The notes under the pieces are model-generated. The model saw nothing but the letters and a program-made list of their open reading frames with translations. It was not told where the DNA came from and searched no databases. A stretch of 64,000 nt of DNA from Thermomonospora echinospora (GTDB taxonomy: Bacteria > Actinomycetota > Actinomycetes > Streptosporangiales > Streptosporangiaceae), in the NCBI RefSeq assembly GCF_900108175.1, contig NZ_FNVO01000010.1:186001-250000 (forward strand), in the 5' to 3' direction. The first letter of the stretch is position 1. Each line of letters begins with the position of its first letter. The position numbers and the translations under genes are program-made. Shown here piece by piece: positions 27,671 to 37,169 of this stretch.

Positions 27671-28444
27671 ATGACCCATCCCCACGCGATCACCGATCTG
27701 TCCGGCCGCCGGGCCCTCGTCACCGGTGGTGCGAGCGGCATCGGCCGTGCCTGTGCCCGGCGGCTGGCCGCCGCGGGCGCCCATGTGGTGATCGTCGACA
27801 TCCATCCGGAGGCCGCCGAGAAGCTGGCGGCCGAGCTGGGCGGCTCGGCGGTGGTCGCCGACCTGGCGGACCTGGACGGGCTGGATCCGCTGCTGGAGGT
27901 CGCCGGCACGGTCGATGTGGTGGTCAACAACGCCGGCCTCCAGCATGTGGCCCCGCTTCCGGAGTTCCCCGCGGAGATGTTCTCCCGGCTTCTGCGGGTC
28001 ATGGTGGAGGCGCCGTTCCGGATCGTGTCCGCCGCGCTGCCCGGCATGTACGAGCGCGGATGGGGCCGGGTCGTCAACGTCTCCAGCATCCACGGGCTGC
28101 GCGCCTCGGCGTACAAGGCGGCCTACGTGACCGCCAAGCACGCGCTGGAGGGCCTGTCCAAGGTGATCGCGCTGGAGGGCGCGCCCCACGGGGTCACCTC
28201 CAACTGTGTCAACCCCGCCTATGTCCGCACTCCCCTGGTCGAGGGCCAGATCGCCGACCAGGCCGCCACGCACGGCATCCCGCCCGAGCAGGTGGTGGAG
28301 AAGGTCATGCTGGACCGTGCGGCCATCAAACGGCTGATCGACCCGGAGGAGGTCGCCGAACTGGTCGCCTACCTGTGCGGCCCGCACGCCACCATGATCA
28401 CCGGCACCCACCTGGTCATCGACGGCGGATGGACCGCGGGTTGA
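27671..28444 (+). CDS. bdhA: D-3-hydroxybutyrate dehydrogenase
   Basis: 257 residues, the usual size. SDR signatures are complete: TGGASGIG (about residues 17-24), NNAG (about 87), Ser in VNVSSIHGL and YVTAK (about 154-158). C-terminal features are typical of BDH (NCVNPAYVRTPLVEGQI, then EEVAELVAYLCG). It oxidises 3-hydroxybutyrate to acetoacetate with NAD+ in the cytosol. The PHB depolymerase and oligomer hydrolase genes (30553-33248) next door supply the substrate. It is separated from the GAF/PucR regulator gene by 11 nt. Confidence 0.9.
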   Translation: MTHPHAITDLSGRRALVTGGASGIGRACARRLAAAGAHVVIVDIHPEAAEKLAAELGGSAVVADLADLDGLDPLLEVAGTVDVVVNNAGLQHVAPLPEFPAEMFSRLLRVMVEAPFRIVSAALPGMYERGWGRVVNVSSIHGLRASAYKAAYVTAKHALEGLSKVIALEGAPHGVTSNCVNPAYVRTPLVEGQIADQAATHGIPPEQVVEKVMLDRAAIKRLIDPEEVAELVAYLCGPHATMITGTHLVIDGGWTAG

Positions 28445-28455
28445 CAATACGCCGC

Positions 28456-30339
28456 ATGAGTGCCGAATTCTTCCTGGAACTCCTGGCGCGCGAGGCGCCC
28501 GCGGTGGAGTTCGAGGCGCCGGTCCTGGAGGCCCGTGCGGCGGGGGCGAGCCCGCAGACCCTGGAGCGGCTGGAGTACGGCAAGCGCATCGCGCTGCGGA
28601 TCAGGGCGACGCTGGAGCGGCGGGCCCGGCGGGAGGCGGAGCTGTCGGCGCTGTTCGACACCGCCGGTGACCTGGCCGGGCTGCGCGACCTGGACGCGGT
28701 GCTGGAGGCGATCGTGCGGCGCGCCCGGCGGCTGCTGCAGGCCGACGTGTCCTACATGACCCTCAACGACGACGAGCGCGGCGACACCTACATGCGGATG
28801 ACCGACGGCTCGGTGTCGGCGGCCTTCCGCAGGCTGCGGCTGCCGCTGGGCGCCGGGCTCGGCGGCCTGGTGGCCCAGACCGGGATGCCCTACACCTCCG
28901 GCTCCTACCTGTCCGACGACCAGTTCCGGCACCGGGCCGACATCGACGAGGCCGTCGGCGAGGAGGGCCTGGTGTCGATCCTCGGGGTGCCGATGCGGCT
29001 GGGCTCGCAGGCGATCGGCGTGCTGTTCGCCGCGCACCGCACCGACCATCCGTTCGCCAAGGAGGAGGTGGCGCTGCTCAGCTCGCTGGCCGCCTACGCC
29101 GCCGTGGCGATCGACAACGCCCGGCTGCTCGCCGAGACCCGCGCGGCGCTGGAGGAGCTCAGCGCCGCCAACGAGGTGGTCCGGGCGCGCGGTGACGCGG
29201 TCGAACGGGCCGCGCAGGCCCACGACCGGATGGCCGACCTGGTGGTGCGCGGCGGCGGCGTGGCCGACATCTGCCAGGTGGTCGTCGACGTGCTCGGCGG
29301 TGCCATCTTCGTCCTGGACGACCATGACGCCGTGCTGGCGGCGGTCGGCGCCGACCCCGATCCGGCGGACCTGGCCGCCGTGGCCGACCTGGCCGCCGCG
29401 TCCCGGGCCAGTGGCCGGACGGTGGCGCGCGGGGCGCTGCGGGTGGCCACCGCCGCCGCCGGCGCGGAGACGCTGTGCACGCTGGTGCTGCGCTGTGACG
29501 ACGAGCTGTCGGCCCTGGACCAGCGGATCCTGGAACGGGCCGCGCTGGTGATCGCGCTGCTGCGGCTGATCCAGCGCAGCGTCGCCGAGGCCGAGGGCCG
29601 GGTGCGCGGGGACCTGCTGCGCGACCTGCTGGACGGCCGGGTGAACGACCCGCAGACCGTGGCCGACCGCGCCAAGCGGGTCGGGGTGGAGGCGGGCGCC
29701 CGGCACGTCCTGGTGGTCGTCCGGCACGAGGCCGACGACGAGACCGGCCGGCGGCGGGCGGCCTTCTGGGCGGCCTCGCACGCGGCGGCGGCGCACGGCC
29801 TGTCCGAGGTGCAGGGCGGCGAGATCGTGCTGCTGCTGCCCGGCGACCGGCCCGGGGAGGTCGCCCGCCGGGTCGCGCACGAGCTCGGCCAGTCACTGGG
29901 CCACGCGGCGACCGCCGGGGCCGCCGGGCCGGTGGACGAGCTCGGCGACCTGACCGCCGTCTACCGGGAGGCGAAGCGGTGCGCCGAGGCGCTGCTGGCG
30001 CTGGGCCAGGCCGGCGGCGGCGCCGGGGTGGACGAACTCGGCTTCGTCGGCCTGCTGATCGGCGACGGCAACGACGTCGGCGGTTTCATCACCGGCACGC
30101 TCGGGCCGGTCCTGGACTACGACGCCAAGCGCGGGACGGAGCTGGTCCAGACCCTGGACGCCTACTTCGGCTGCGGCGGCGCGCTGGCCAAGACCGCCGC
30201 CCGGCTGCACATCCACGCCAACACCGTCACCCAGCGGCTGGAACGTGTCGGCCGGCTGCTCGGACCGGGCTGGCAGGAGCCGGAACGCGCCCTCGAACTG
30301 CACCTCGCCCTCCGCCTGCACCGCCTGCGGACCTGGTGA
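28456..30339 (+). CDS. GAF-domain PucR-type transcriptional regulator
   Basis: 627 residues. A helical N-terminus (1-60) precedes a GAF domain (about 75-215, FDTAGDLAGLRDLDAVLEAIV to LAAYAAVAIDNARLLAE). A short coiled segment and a GGDEF-like CdaR/PucR middle (about 380-520) follow, and the protein ends in a PucR-type HTH_30 (AKTAARLHIHANTVTQRLERV, about 573-593). Such regulators sense a small molecule through GAF and act on catabolic genes. It lies between bdhA (11 nt upstream, same strand) and the convergent PHB depolymerase gene, so it is the candidate activator of the polyester-use locus. Confidence 0.88.
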   Translation: MSAEFFLELLAREAPAVEFEAPVLEARAAGASPQTLERLEYGKRIALRIRATLERRARREAELSALFDTAGDLAGLRDLDAVLEAIVRRARRLLQADVSYMTLNDDERGDTYMRMTDGSVSAAFRRLRLPLGAGLGGLVAQTGMPYTSGSYLSDDQFRHRADIDEAVGEEGLVSILGVPMRLGSQAIGVLFAAHRTDHPFAKEEVALLSSLAAYAAVAIDNARLLAETRAALEELSAANEVVRARGDAVERAAQAHDRMADLVVRGGGVADICQVVVDVLGGAIFVLDDHDAVLAAVGADPDPADLAAVADLAAASRASGRTVARGALRVATAAAGAETLCTLVLRCDDELSALDQRILERAALVIALLRLIQRSVAEAEGRVRGDLLRDLLDGRVNDPQTVADRAKRVGVEAGARHVLVVVRHEADDETGRRRAAFWAASHAAAAHGLSEVQGGEIVLLLPGDRPGEVARRVAHELGQSLGHAATAGAAGPVDELGDLTAVYREAKRCAEALLALGQAGGGAGVDELGFVGLLIGDGNDVGGFITGTLGPVLDYDAKRGTELVQTLDAYFGCGGALAKTAARLHIHANTVTQRLERVGRLLGPGWQEPERALELHLALRLHRLRTW

Positions 30340-30507
30340 CGCGGAGGGCGTCCGGCCGGGCCGCTGAAACGTTCGTCCAGGTGAACCCATGCCGCTTGGC
30401 TCCGGCCACCGACGCTTCCACCGGTTGCCGGACACGCGGCCCGGCCGTGCGGCCTGGGCGGCGTTCCTTGCGGGCGGGTCGGTGGCCATACCGGCTGCGG
30501 ACAGGGT

Positions 30508-30540
30508 GACGCGGCCCGGTCGTGCCGGCCGGGCCGCGTC
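30508..30540. terminator. Bidirectional terminator
   Basis: A perfect 12-bp stem (30508-30519 with 30529-30540), 9-nt loop, lies between the convergent regulator and PHB depolymerase genes. The rest of the 213-bp gap shows no gene. Confidence 0.65.
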
Positions 30541-30552
30541 GGTCGTCGGTGG

Positions 30553-31905
30553 TCAGCAGCGCACCCAGTAGCCGGGGCCGGTCTCCTTGATGCCGCTGGT
30601 GGTGTAGACGTTCCACAGGCCGAGGTTCTGGTTGGAGCCGTTGGCGTAGGTGTAGCCGCCCGACATGTGGGCCCGGCCCGCCGTGGTGTGCGCGTAGTTG
30701 CTGGCGGTGACGCAGGTCGGGGTGGGCGTCGGTGTCGGGGTGGGCGTCGGTGTCGGGGTGGGCGTCGGTGTCGGGGTGGGCGTCGGTGTCGGGGTGGGCG
30801 TCGGTGTCGGGGTGGGCGTCGGCGTGGGGGATGTGGTGGGCGTCGGGGTGGGCGTGGGGTCGGGGTTCGCCGTGGTGCCGCCGAGGGCCTCGACCATGTT
30901 CAGGATGGTCTCGATCTGCTTGCCGCCGTGTTGGGCGTACGCGGTGTCGCCCTGGTAGCCCCACCAGTTCCAGCAGCCGTTCGGGTTGGTGAGGTCGGTG
31001 GTCTGGAGCGCCTGCGGGTACAGCACGACCATGCCGTTGGTGTCGGCGTACTCGTTCAGGTACGCGTACCGCATGAACGTGTCGCCCATCGACTGGTAGC
31101 GGTAGCCCTGCTTACAGCCGTGCAGCGCGACCATCAGCCGGCACGCGGACCCGCCCGCGCAGCCGCTCGGGACGTAGGCGAACCCCTCGGCCCCCATGCT
31201 GATGGCGGACGCGCTGCCGCCCACGGCGTACCGGTTCTGGTCGAACTGGATCAGGGTGCCGCCCGGCTGGGCCGCCGGGGCGTTGACCGTGGTGCCGAAC
31301 AGGTGCCCGAGCATGTCCCGCTCGGGGTCGCCGCCGCAGTTGTTGATGAACGGGGAGGCGGTGGTGGTGCAGCTCACCGGCCCGATGGGGGACAGCCAGG
31401 CGTGCCCGGCGTTGGTCTTGGCGTAGGAGACGTTCGCGCCCAGGTCCCGGTAGTAGGTGGCCAGATCGTCGTTGACGGCGCGTACCACCGTCTGGTCGTT
31501 CGACCCGTGCGAGAGGTACACCCGGTCACCCGACAGATTGGCCACCGGGTCCACTGCCCCGGCGCCGGCGAGGGACCTGGTCTCCGAGACGAGCTGGGCG
31601 GGTGTCTTGCGCGGCGTGTAGGTCTGCATGCAGGCGTTCAGCGCGGTCGCCAGGTTGCCCTGTGCGCAGCGGTACGGCCCGGCGGAGAAGATGCCCGCAC
31701 CCTTGAACACGCCGGAGTAGGCTACGTGGAGCTGGTTGGCCATGTACCCGCCGGAAGAGACCCCGGAGACGTACGTGGAGCTGATGTTGTAGGTCTTCAG
31801 TGTGCCCGGGGTGGGTGCGGGCACGGCGCCCAGGGCGACGGTCGCCGTCACCCCGGCGAGCGCCGCCGCGACCGGCAGCGCCAGGACGGACAGTCCGAGT
31901 CTCAT
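30553..31905 (-). CDS. Extracellular PHB depolymerase with Thr-Pro linker
   Basis: 450 residues from ATG 31905 (TGGAGG ribosome site). Signal peptide at about 1-26. The catalytic domain (about 30-345) has nucleophile elbow VSSGGYMA, aspartate region SHGSNDQTV and histidine region TNAGHAWLS, the layout of extracellular short-chain-length PHA depolymerases. A Pro/Thr linker of about 45 residues follows, and a short C-terminal module (last 45 residues, with Trp/Tyr and paired Cys) that could bind polymer. It cleaves polyhydroxybutyrate granules outside the cell to oligomers. The next gene upstream on the same strand (20-nt gap) encodes the likely oligomer hydrolase. Confidence 0.9.
   Translation of the reverse strand: MRLGLSVLALPVAAALAGVTATVALGAVPAPTPGTLKTYNISSTYVSGVSSGGYMANQLHVAYSGVFKGAGIFSAGPYRCAQGNLATALNACMQTYTPRKTPAQLVSETRSLAGAGAVDPVANLSGDRVYLSHGSNDQTVVRAVNDDLATYYRDLGANVSYAKTNAGHAWLSPIGPVSCTTTASPFINNCGGDPERDMLGHLFGTTVNAPAAQPGGTLIQFDQNRYAVGGSASAISMGAEGFAYVPSGCAGGSACRLMVALHGCKQGYRYQSMGDTFMRYAYLNEYADTNGMVVLYPQALQTTDLTNPNGCWNWWGYQGDTAYAQHGGKQIETILNMVEALGGTTANPDPTPTPTPTTSPTPTPTPTPTPTPTPTPTPTPTPTPTPTPTPTPTPTPTCVTASNYAHTTAGRAHMSGGYTYANGSNQNLGLWNVYTTSGIKETGPGYWVRC
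30721..30858. repeat. 18-bp tandem repeat encoding the Thr-Pro linker
   Basis: Five perfect 18-bp units (GGTGGGCGTCGGTGTCGG) fill 30721-30810, followed by degenerate copies to about 30858. Each unit is six codons on the minus strand, so unit gain or loss changes linker length in frame. Confidence 0.9.
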
Positions 31906-31925
31906 GGTGGTCCTCCACGAAGCCG

Positions 31926-33248
31926 TCAGCCGGACAGTGCGCAGGTGTTGACGAGGTCGCCGGTGGCGGGCCGGGGGATGGTCGCCGAGGCGGGTGGGCG
32001 GACGCCCCGGGTGGTCCATGCCTCCAGCGCGGTGAACGCGCTGCGGTAGCAGGGCAGCAGGGGACGCAGCCGGTCGGGGAAGGCGTCGTAGAGCCCGTCG
32101 GTGTGGTTGCCGCCCTCGATCCGGTAGTAGCGGTGCAGCGTGCCCCGGCCCTGCCGCCTGACCATCGCGGCGTAGACGTCGGAGTCCTGGTCGATCGGCA
32201 GCAGCGCGTCCAGCGTTCCGTGCAGCGTGACCATCGGACGGCCGATCCGGCCGGTCAGCGAGATCTTCCGCACCGCCTTGCGGACCTCGCGGGGCCGGGA
32301 GGCGTAGTCGTAGTCGGCGTCGCACGCGGGGGTGCCCGGAGCACAGTAGGGGGTGCCCGCCTCGGTGGCGCCGTCGTAGCCGGGGTCCAGTTCCTCACGG
32401 TAGATGCGCTGGGTCAGGTCCCAGTACACCTGCTCGTGGTACGGCCACAGGAACGACGACCCGGCGGGATAGGTCTTGTCCGGACGCCCCGCCAGCACGG
32501 GAGGCAGGAACGTCAGCAGGTTCGGCCCGTCCTCCCGCCAGAGAGTCCCCTCCCAGTCGACGCCGCCGGTGTACAGCTCGGGGTGGTTCTCCAGTTGCCA
32601 GCGCACCAGATAGCCGCCGTTGGAGGTGCCCGCCACATAGGTGCGGCCTGGCGCCCGGCCGTACCGGTGCTTCACCGCCTTCTTGGCGGCCTTGGTGAGC
32701 TGGGTGACCCGGTGGTTCCACTCGGCGATCGCGTCGCCGGGCCGCTTGCCGTCCCGGTAGAACTGCAGGCCGCTGTTGCCCTTGTCCGTCGCCGCGTACG
32801 CGTACCCCTGGGCGAGCACCGCGTCGGAGATGGTGAAGTCGTTGGCGTACTGGCGGCGGTTGCCCGGGGTGCCGGCGACCACCAGCCCGCCGTTCCACCG
32901 CTGGGGCAGCCGGATGACGAACTGGCTGTCGTGGTTCCAGCCGTGGTTGGTGTTGAACGTGGAGTCGTCGGGGAAGTAGCCGTCGATCTGCACGCCCGGC
33001 ACCCCGCTGGGGTTGCGGGCTCCGGCCGGGTGCAGACCGGCGTAGTCGGCGGGCACGGTGTGACCGGACGCGACGGTGCCGGCCGTGGTGAGGTCGTCGA
33101 GGCAGGCCGTGACCTGATGCTCCGCCCCGGGCACGGTGACCTCGGGACACGAGCCGGCGGACGCGGGACCGGCCGGGGCGGCCACCAGGGGAGCGGCCAC
33201 GACGGTGCCGAGCAGGGCGCCCGTCAGCAGTCTGCGGATGGTCGGCAT
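31926..33248 (-). CDS. Secreted esterase, probable 3-hydroxybutyrate-oligomer hydrolase (tannase-like fold)
   Basis: 440 residues from ATG 33248 with TGGAGG upstream. Signal peptide to about residue 31 (ends GPASAG). The domain is a tannase/feruloyl-esterase-like alpha/beta hydrolase: nucleophile elbow AGTSNGGYLVRW (about residue 203), DKGNSGLQFY and a late GGNHTDG motif with the catalytic His (about 385). Four or more Cys fit a secreted, disulfide-bonded enzyme. Its position directly upstream of the PHB depolymerase in the same operon makes a 3HB-oligomer hydrolase the best guess; a feruloyl or tannin esterase is the alternative. Confidence 0.78.
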   Translation of the reverse strand: MPTIRRLLTGALLGTVVAAPLVAAPAGPASAGSCPEVTVPGAEHQVTACLDDLTTAGTVASGHTVPADYAGLHPAGARNPSGVPGVQIDGYFPDDSTFNTNHGWNHDSQFVIRLPQRWNGGLVVAGTPGNRRQYANDFTISDAVLAQGYAYAATDKGNSGLQFYRDGKRPGDAIAEWNHRVTQLTKAAKKAVKHRYGRAPGRTYVAGTSNGGYLVRWQLENHPELYTGGVDWEGTLWREDGPNLLTFLPPVLAGRPDKTYPAGSSFLWPYHEQVYWDLTQRIYREELDPGYDGATEAGTPYCAPGTPACDADYDYASRPREVRKAVRKISLTGRIGRPMVTLHGTLDALLPIDQDSDVYAAMVRRQGRGTLHRYYRIEGGNHTDGLYDAFPDRLRPLLPCYRSAFTALEAWTTRGVRPPASATIPRPATGDLVNTCALSG

Positions 33249-33609
33249 GGGCGGTTCCTCCAGGGGGTGGATCCCGCCATCCTGAGGATGATCTGTGGCT
33301 CGGACCACGTACCGCCGCCACACAATCGCCACCACGCCCATGTGCGCCCCCGCCACGACTCGTCCCGGCACCCCGGTGACGTGCCGGTGAACGCGGCGGG
33401 TGACGGCATCGGCGGAGAGCCCAGGTGCCCCGCTCCCAGGACGGTCCCCGCGGCCATGTGGTGTCGCCGGGGCACACAGCCTCCGCCGGGTTTGTGGGGG
33501 CGTTCTACATGGTGACCGTTGTCGGGATTGCCATAGTGTGCGGCGTCACATGACCGATGTGGGCTGGGTCACTCGCCCGGCCAACCCCCTTCGAGGAGGA
33601 CGCGGGAGC
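33249..33609. other. 361-bp divergent control region of the polyester locus
   Basis: It separates the esterase/depolymerase operon (minus) from the Liv-type transporter operon (plus), so both promoters lie here. A CACAT-N5-ATGTG inverted repeat (33547-33561) sits 49 bp before the first transporter start and is a candidate operator. A GAGGAGG-like ribosome site precedes 33610. No gene is seen. Confidence 0.6.
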
Positions 33610-34368
33610 ATGACCGGTGCCATTCTGGCGGCGCGCGGCCTGGCCAAGGAGTTCCGCGGCTTCCGGGCCGTGGACGGCGTCGACCTCGACGTCGCCGAGG
33701 GCAGCGTGCACGCCCTGGTCGGCCCGAACGGAGCCGGCAAGACCACGCTGTTCAACCTGCTGACCGGCTTTCTCCCGCCGACCGCCGGGACGATCACGCT
33801 GGGCCGCCGCGATCTGACCGGCCGGCGTCCCGAGGAGGTCGCCCGCGCCGGGCTGGCCCGATCGTTCCAGATCACCAGCCTGTTCCCGCAGATGACGGTG
33901 CGGCGGCATCTGGAGCTGGCGCTGGCCGGGCCGACCGGGCTCGGCTGGCGGTTCTGGCGTTCGGACAAGGCGCTGCGCCGCTTCGCCGGGCGCGCCGACG
34001 AACTGCTGGACCAGGTGGGCCTGCTGGGCTTCGCCGACCAGGCGGCCGGCACCTTGGCCTACGGCCGCAAGCGGGCGCTGGAACTGGCCCTCGCGCTGTC
34101 CCTGGACCCCAAGGTGCTGCTGCTGGACGAGCCCACCGCCGGGATGGGCGCCGAGGACGTGGACCGGACGGTGGAGCTGGTCCGCCGGGTGCGGACCGGC
34201 CGGACGGTGGTGATGGTCGAGCACAACATGAACGTGGTCGCCAGCCTCGCCGACCGGGTGACCGTCCTGCAGGCCGGCCGGGTGCTGGTCGAGGGCCCCT
34301 ACGCCGAGATCCGGCACGACCCCCGAGTGATCAGCGCCTACCTGGGAGACCCCGATGCTCACCGTTGA
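33610..34368 (+). CDS. Liv-type ABC transporter ATPase (LivG-like)
   Basis: 252 residues from ATG 33610. Walker A GPNGAGKTTLFN (about residue 41), a LAYGRKRALELALAL signature of the LivG type (about 150) and Walker B LLLDEPTAGM (about 173) are intact. First gene of a five-gene operon for a hydrophobic-amino-acid-type (HAAT) importer. The family moves branched-chain amino acids, amides, urea and aromatic or short organic acids. Next to secreted PHB-degrading enzymes, 3-hydroxybutyrate or its oligomers is a reasonable substrate guess. It overlaps the next gene by 14 nt. Confidence 0.9.
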   Translation: MTGAILAARGLAKEFRGFRAVDGVDLDVAEGSVHALVGPNGAGKTTLFNLLTGFLPPTAGTITLGRRDLTGRRPEEVARAGLARSFQITSLFPQMTVRRHLELALAGPTGLGWRFWRSDKALRRFAGRADELLDQVGLLGFADQAAGTLAYGRKRALELALALSLDPKVLLLDEPTAGMGAEDVDRTVELVRRVRTGRTVVMVEHNMNVVASLADRVTVLQAGRVLVEGPYAEIRHDPRVISAYLGDPDAHR

Positions 34369-35047
34369 CAAGCTGTCGGCCTGGTACGGCGAGGCCCAGG
34401 TGCTGCGGGAGGTGTCGCTCGACGTCGCCGAGGGCGAGATCGTCACGCTGGTCGGCCGCAACGGCGCGGGCAAGACCACCCTCCTGCGGTGCGTGATGGG
34501 CCTGCACGGGCGCACGTCCGGGACGATGTCGCTGCTCGGCGACGATCTGACCGCGCTGCCCCCGCACCGCCGGGCCCGCCGCGGCATCGGCTACGTGCCC
34601 GACGACCGCGGCATCTACGCCACCCTCTCGGTCGAGGAGAACCTGCTGCTGCCCCCGGTCAGCGGCCCGGCGCCGTGGTCGCTGGAGGAGATCTACCAGA
34701 CCTTCCCCCGGCTGCGGGAGCGGCGGCGCTTCCCCGGCACCCGGCTGTCCGGCGGCGAGCAGCAGATGCTGGCGCTGGCCCGGGTGCTGCGCATGGGCTC
34801 GCGGCTGCTGCTGTGCGACGAGCCGACCGAGGGGCTGTCCCCGCTCATCGTCCAGCAGATCGGGGAGATCCTGCGCCAGGTCAAAGGGCGCGGGGTGACC
34901 GTGCTGCTGGTCGAGCAGAACGTGCACTTCGCCACCACCGTGGCCGACCGCCATTACTTGCTGGCCGAGGGCCGCGTCGTCGAGTCGCTCGACAACGAGC
35001 AGGTCCGCGCCCGCGAACACGAACTCCTCGAACACCTCGGAATCTAA
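34355..35047 (+). CDS. Liv-type ABC transporter ATPase (LivF-like)
   Basis: 230 residues. Walker A GRNGAGKTTLLR (about residue 37), signature LSGGEQQMLALARVL (about 132) and Walker B LLLCDEPTEGLSP (about 152). The second ATPase of the heteromeric HAAT pair. It begins within the end of the LivG-like gene and is followed after 20 nt by the binding protein gene. Confidence 0.9.
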   Translation: MLTVDKLSAWYGEAQVLREVSLDVAEGEIVTLVGRNGAGKTTLLRCVMGLHGRTSGTMSLLGDDLTALPPHRRARRGIGYVPDDRGIYATLSVEENLLLPPVSGPAPWSLEEIYQTFPRLRERRRFPGTRLSGGEQQMLALARVLRMGSRLLLCDEPTEGLSPLIVQQIGEILRQVKGRGVTVLLVEQNVHFATTVADRHYLLAEGRVVESLDNEQVRAREHELLEHLGI

Positions 35048-35067
35048 AAATCCCCCAGGAGTGTGAC

Positions 35068-36306
35068 ATGAAGGCATTGGGTCTGTCGGCCGCCGTCGCC
35101 ACCGTCGGCGCCCTGCTCGCCGGCTGCGGCGGTGGTCCCGGCGGGGGCGGGGGGAAGATCAGCGACGGCTCGGTCACGCTGGCCGTGCTCAACGACCAGA
35201 CGGCCATCTACGCCGACCTGTCCGGCAAGAACAGCGTCGAGGCCGTCAAGATGGCCGTCGCGGACTTCACGGCCAGGTACGGCGACAAGGCGGTCACCAA
35301 GGACATCAAGGTGATCTCCGCCGACCACCAGAACAAGCCGGACATCGCCAACTCCAAGGCCCAGGAGCTCTACGACCGGCAGCGCGCCGACGTGATCCTG
35401 GACGTGCCGTCCTCGGCCGCCGCGCTGGCCGTCGCCAACCAGGCCAAGGCCAAGAAGAAGATCTTCATGGACATCGGGGCGGCGACCACCGAGCTGGAGG
35501 GCAAGCAGTGCAACAAGTACACCTTCCACTACGGCTACAACACCTACATGCTGGCCAACGGCACCGGTAGCACGGTGACCAAGGACGGCTCCAAGCAGTG
35601 GTACATCGTCTACCCGGACTACGCGTTCGGGCAGGACATGAACAAGAGCTTCACCGCCGCCATCCAGAAGGCGGGCGGCACCGTGGTCAAGAGCGACCCG
35701 GCGCCCTTCCCCAACGACAACTTCTCCACGTTCCTGCTCAAGGCGCCGGGGCTGAACCCCAAGCCGCAGGTGCTCGGCACCATGCAGGCCGGCGGCGACC
35801 TGGTCAACCTGGTGAAGCAGTACAACGAGTACAAGCTGCAGGACAAGGGCATCGACCTGGCGGTCGGCCTGATGTTCATCACCGACATTCACTCGCTCGG
35901 CCCCGACGCCCTGGCCGGCACCAAGTTCACCGACCCCTGGTACTGGAACGCCACCCCGCAGAACCGCGCCTGGGCCGACAAGTTCATGGCCAAGACCGGT
36001 AAGCGCCCCTCGTTCGCGCACGCGGCCAACTACTCGGCGGCCACGCAGTACCTGGAGGCGGTCCAGCGCGCCGGGACCGACAACTCCGACGACGTGGTCA
36101 AGGCGCTGGAGGGCCACAAGTTCAACGACGTCTTCGCCGACAACGCCGAGATCCGCGCCCAGGACCACCTGCTGCTGCACGACGTCGAGCTGGCCCAGGT
36201 CAAGCCGGCCGCCGAGGTCAAGGAGCCGTGGGACTACGAGAAGATCCTCAAGACCGTCCCGGCGAACGAGGCGTTCCAGCCCGCCGACGGAAGCTGCCGG
36301 CTCTGA
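35068..36306 (+). CDS. Liv-type ABC transporter substrate-binding lipoprotein
   Basis: 412 residues. Lipoprotein signal with lipobox LLAGC (Cys about residue 18) and a Gly-rich linker, then a type I periplasmic-binding fold (Peripla_BP_6): VTLAVLNDQTAIYADLSG at the front, DVPSSAAALAVANQAK (about 112) and WYIVYPDYAFGQDM (about 178). It captures the ligand outside the membrane. The ligand cannot be read from sequence; the neighbouring PHB enzymes suggest 3-hydroxybutyrate or another small organic acid. A CCAGGAG site precedes ATG 35068. Confidence 0.9.
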   Translation: MKALGLSAAVATVGALLAGCGGGPGGGGGKISDGSVTLAVLNDQTAIYADLSGKNSVEAVKMAVADFTARYGDKAVTKDIKVISADHQNKPDIANSKAQELYDRQRADVILDVPSSAAALAVANQAKAKKKIFMDIGAATTELEGKQCNKYTFHYGYNTYMLANGTGSTVTKDGSKQWYIVYPDYAFGQDMNKSFTAAIQKAGGTVVKSDPAPFPNDNFSTFLLKAPGLNPKPQVLGTMQAGGDLVNLVKQYNEYKLQDKGIDLAVGLMFITDIHSLGPDALAGTKFTDPWYWNATPQNRAWADKFMAKTGKRPSFAHAANYSAATQYLEAVQRAGTDNSDDVVKALEGHKFNDVFADNAEIRAQDHLLLHDVELAQVKPAAEVKEPWDYEKILKTVPANEAFQPADGSCRL

Positions 36307-37169
36307 TGGTCGAGCAAGCCTTCAACGGCCTGGTGAGCGGGGCGTTCTACGCCCTGCTCGCCCTCGGCCTGGCGGTCATCTTCGGGATGCTGGGCGTGGT
36401 GAACTTCGCCCACGGCGCCTTTTACATGCTGGGCGCGTTCGGCGCGTTCGTGCTGCTCGACTCGTTCGGCATCGGCTTCTGGGCGGCGCTGCTGATCGTC
36501 CCGGTGCTGCTCGGCCTGGCCGGGGTGGTGCTGGAACGGCTGTTCATCCGGCGGCTGGCGGCCCTGGACCCGCTCTACAACTTCCTGCTCACCTTCGGGC
36601 TCGCGCTGATCCTGCAGGACGTGGTCCGGAGCCGGTACGGCGTCCAGTCCCAGCAGTACGGCCGCCCGGGGCTGCTGGACGGCTCGCTGAACTTGGGGCT
36701 GTTCGAGTACCCCGCCTACCAGGTGTTCGTGCTGGCCCTGTCCGCGCTGGTGTGCGGGCTGGTGTGGCTGGCGCTGACCCGCACCAAGGTCGGCATGATC
36801 GTTCGGGCGTCCACCGAGAAGCCGGAGCTGACCCGGGCGCTGGGCATCGACGTGGCGCGCTGGGTCACCCCCGTCTTCGGCTTCGGCATCGCGCTGGCGG
36901 GCCTGGCCGGGGTGTTGGCCGCGCCGATGCGCGCCATCAACCCGCTGATGGGCGCCGACCTGATCATCGTGGTGTTCGCGGTGGTGGTGATCGGCGGGCT
37001 CGGCTCGGTGTTCGGCTCGGTGGCCGCCGGCTTCCTGATCGGGCTGATCTCCGCCCTCGGCAACCTGTACGTGCCCGCACTGTCACAGACCCTGGTGTTC
37101 ATCCTGATGGCGGCCGTGCTGCTGTGGCGCCCGGCGGGCCTGTTCGGCCGGGAGGAGGGCCTCGTATGA
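36306..37169 (+). CDS. Liv-type ABC transporter permease (LivH-like)
   Basis: 287 residues with about eight membrane helices. The LivH/LivM signature is seen (VVNFAHGAFYMLGAF, about residues 34-48; RALGIDVARW about 178). It starts in the stop codon of the binding-protein gene (TGATG), showing translational coupling, and overlaps the next permease by 4 nt. Confidence 0.9.
   Translation: MVEQAFNGLVSGAFYALLALGLAVIFGMLGVVNFAHGAFYMLGAFGAFVLLDSFGIGFWAALLIVPVLLGLAGVVLERLFIRRLAALDPLYNFLLTFGLALILQDVVRSRYGVQSQQYGRPGLLDGSLNLGLFEYPAYQVFVLALSALVCGLVWLALTRTKVGMIVRASTEKPELTRALGIDVARWVTPVFGFGIALAGLAGVLAAPMRAINPLMGADLIIVVFAVVVIGGLGSVFGSVAAGFLIGLISALGNLYVPALSQTLVFILMAAVLLWRPAGLFGREEGLV

Noticed and set aside
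30698-30958. A plus-strand frame encoding Val-Gly repeats
   Set aside because: It is the antisense shadow of the 18-bp repeat that encodes the Thr-Pro linker of the PHB depolymerase.
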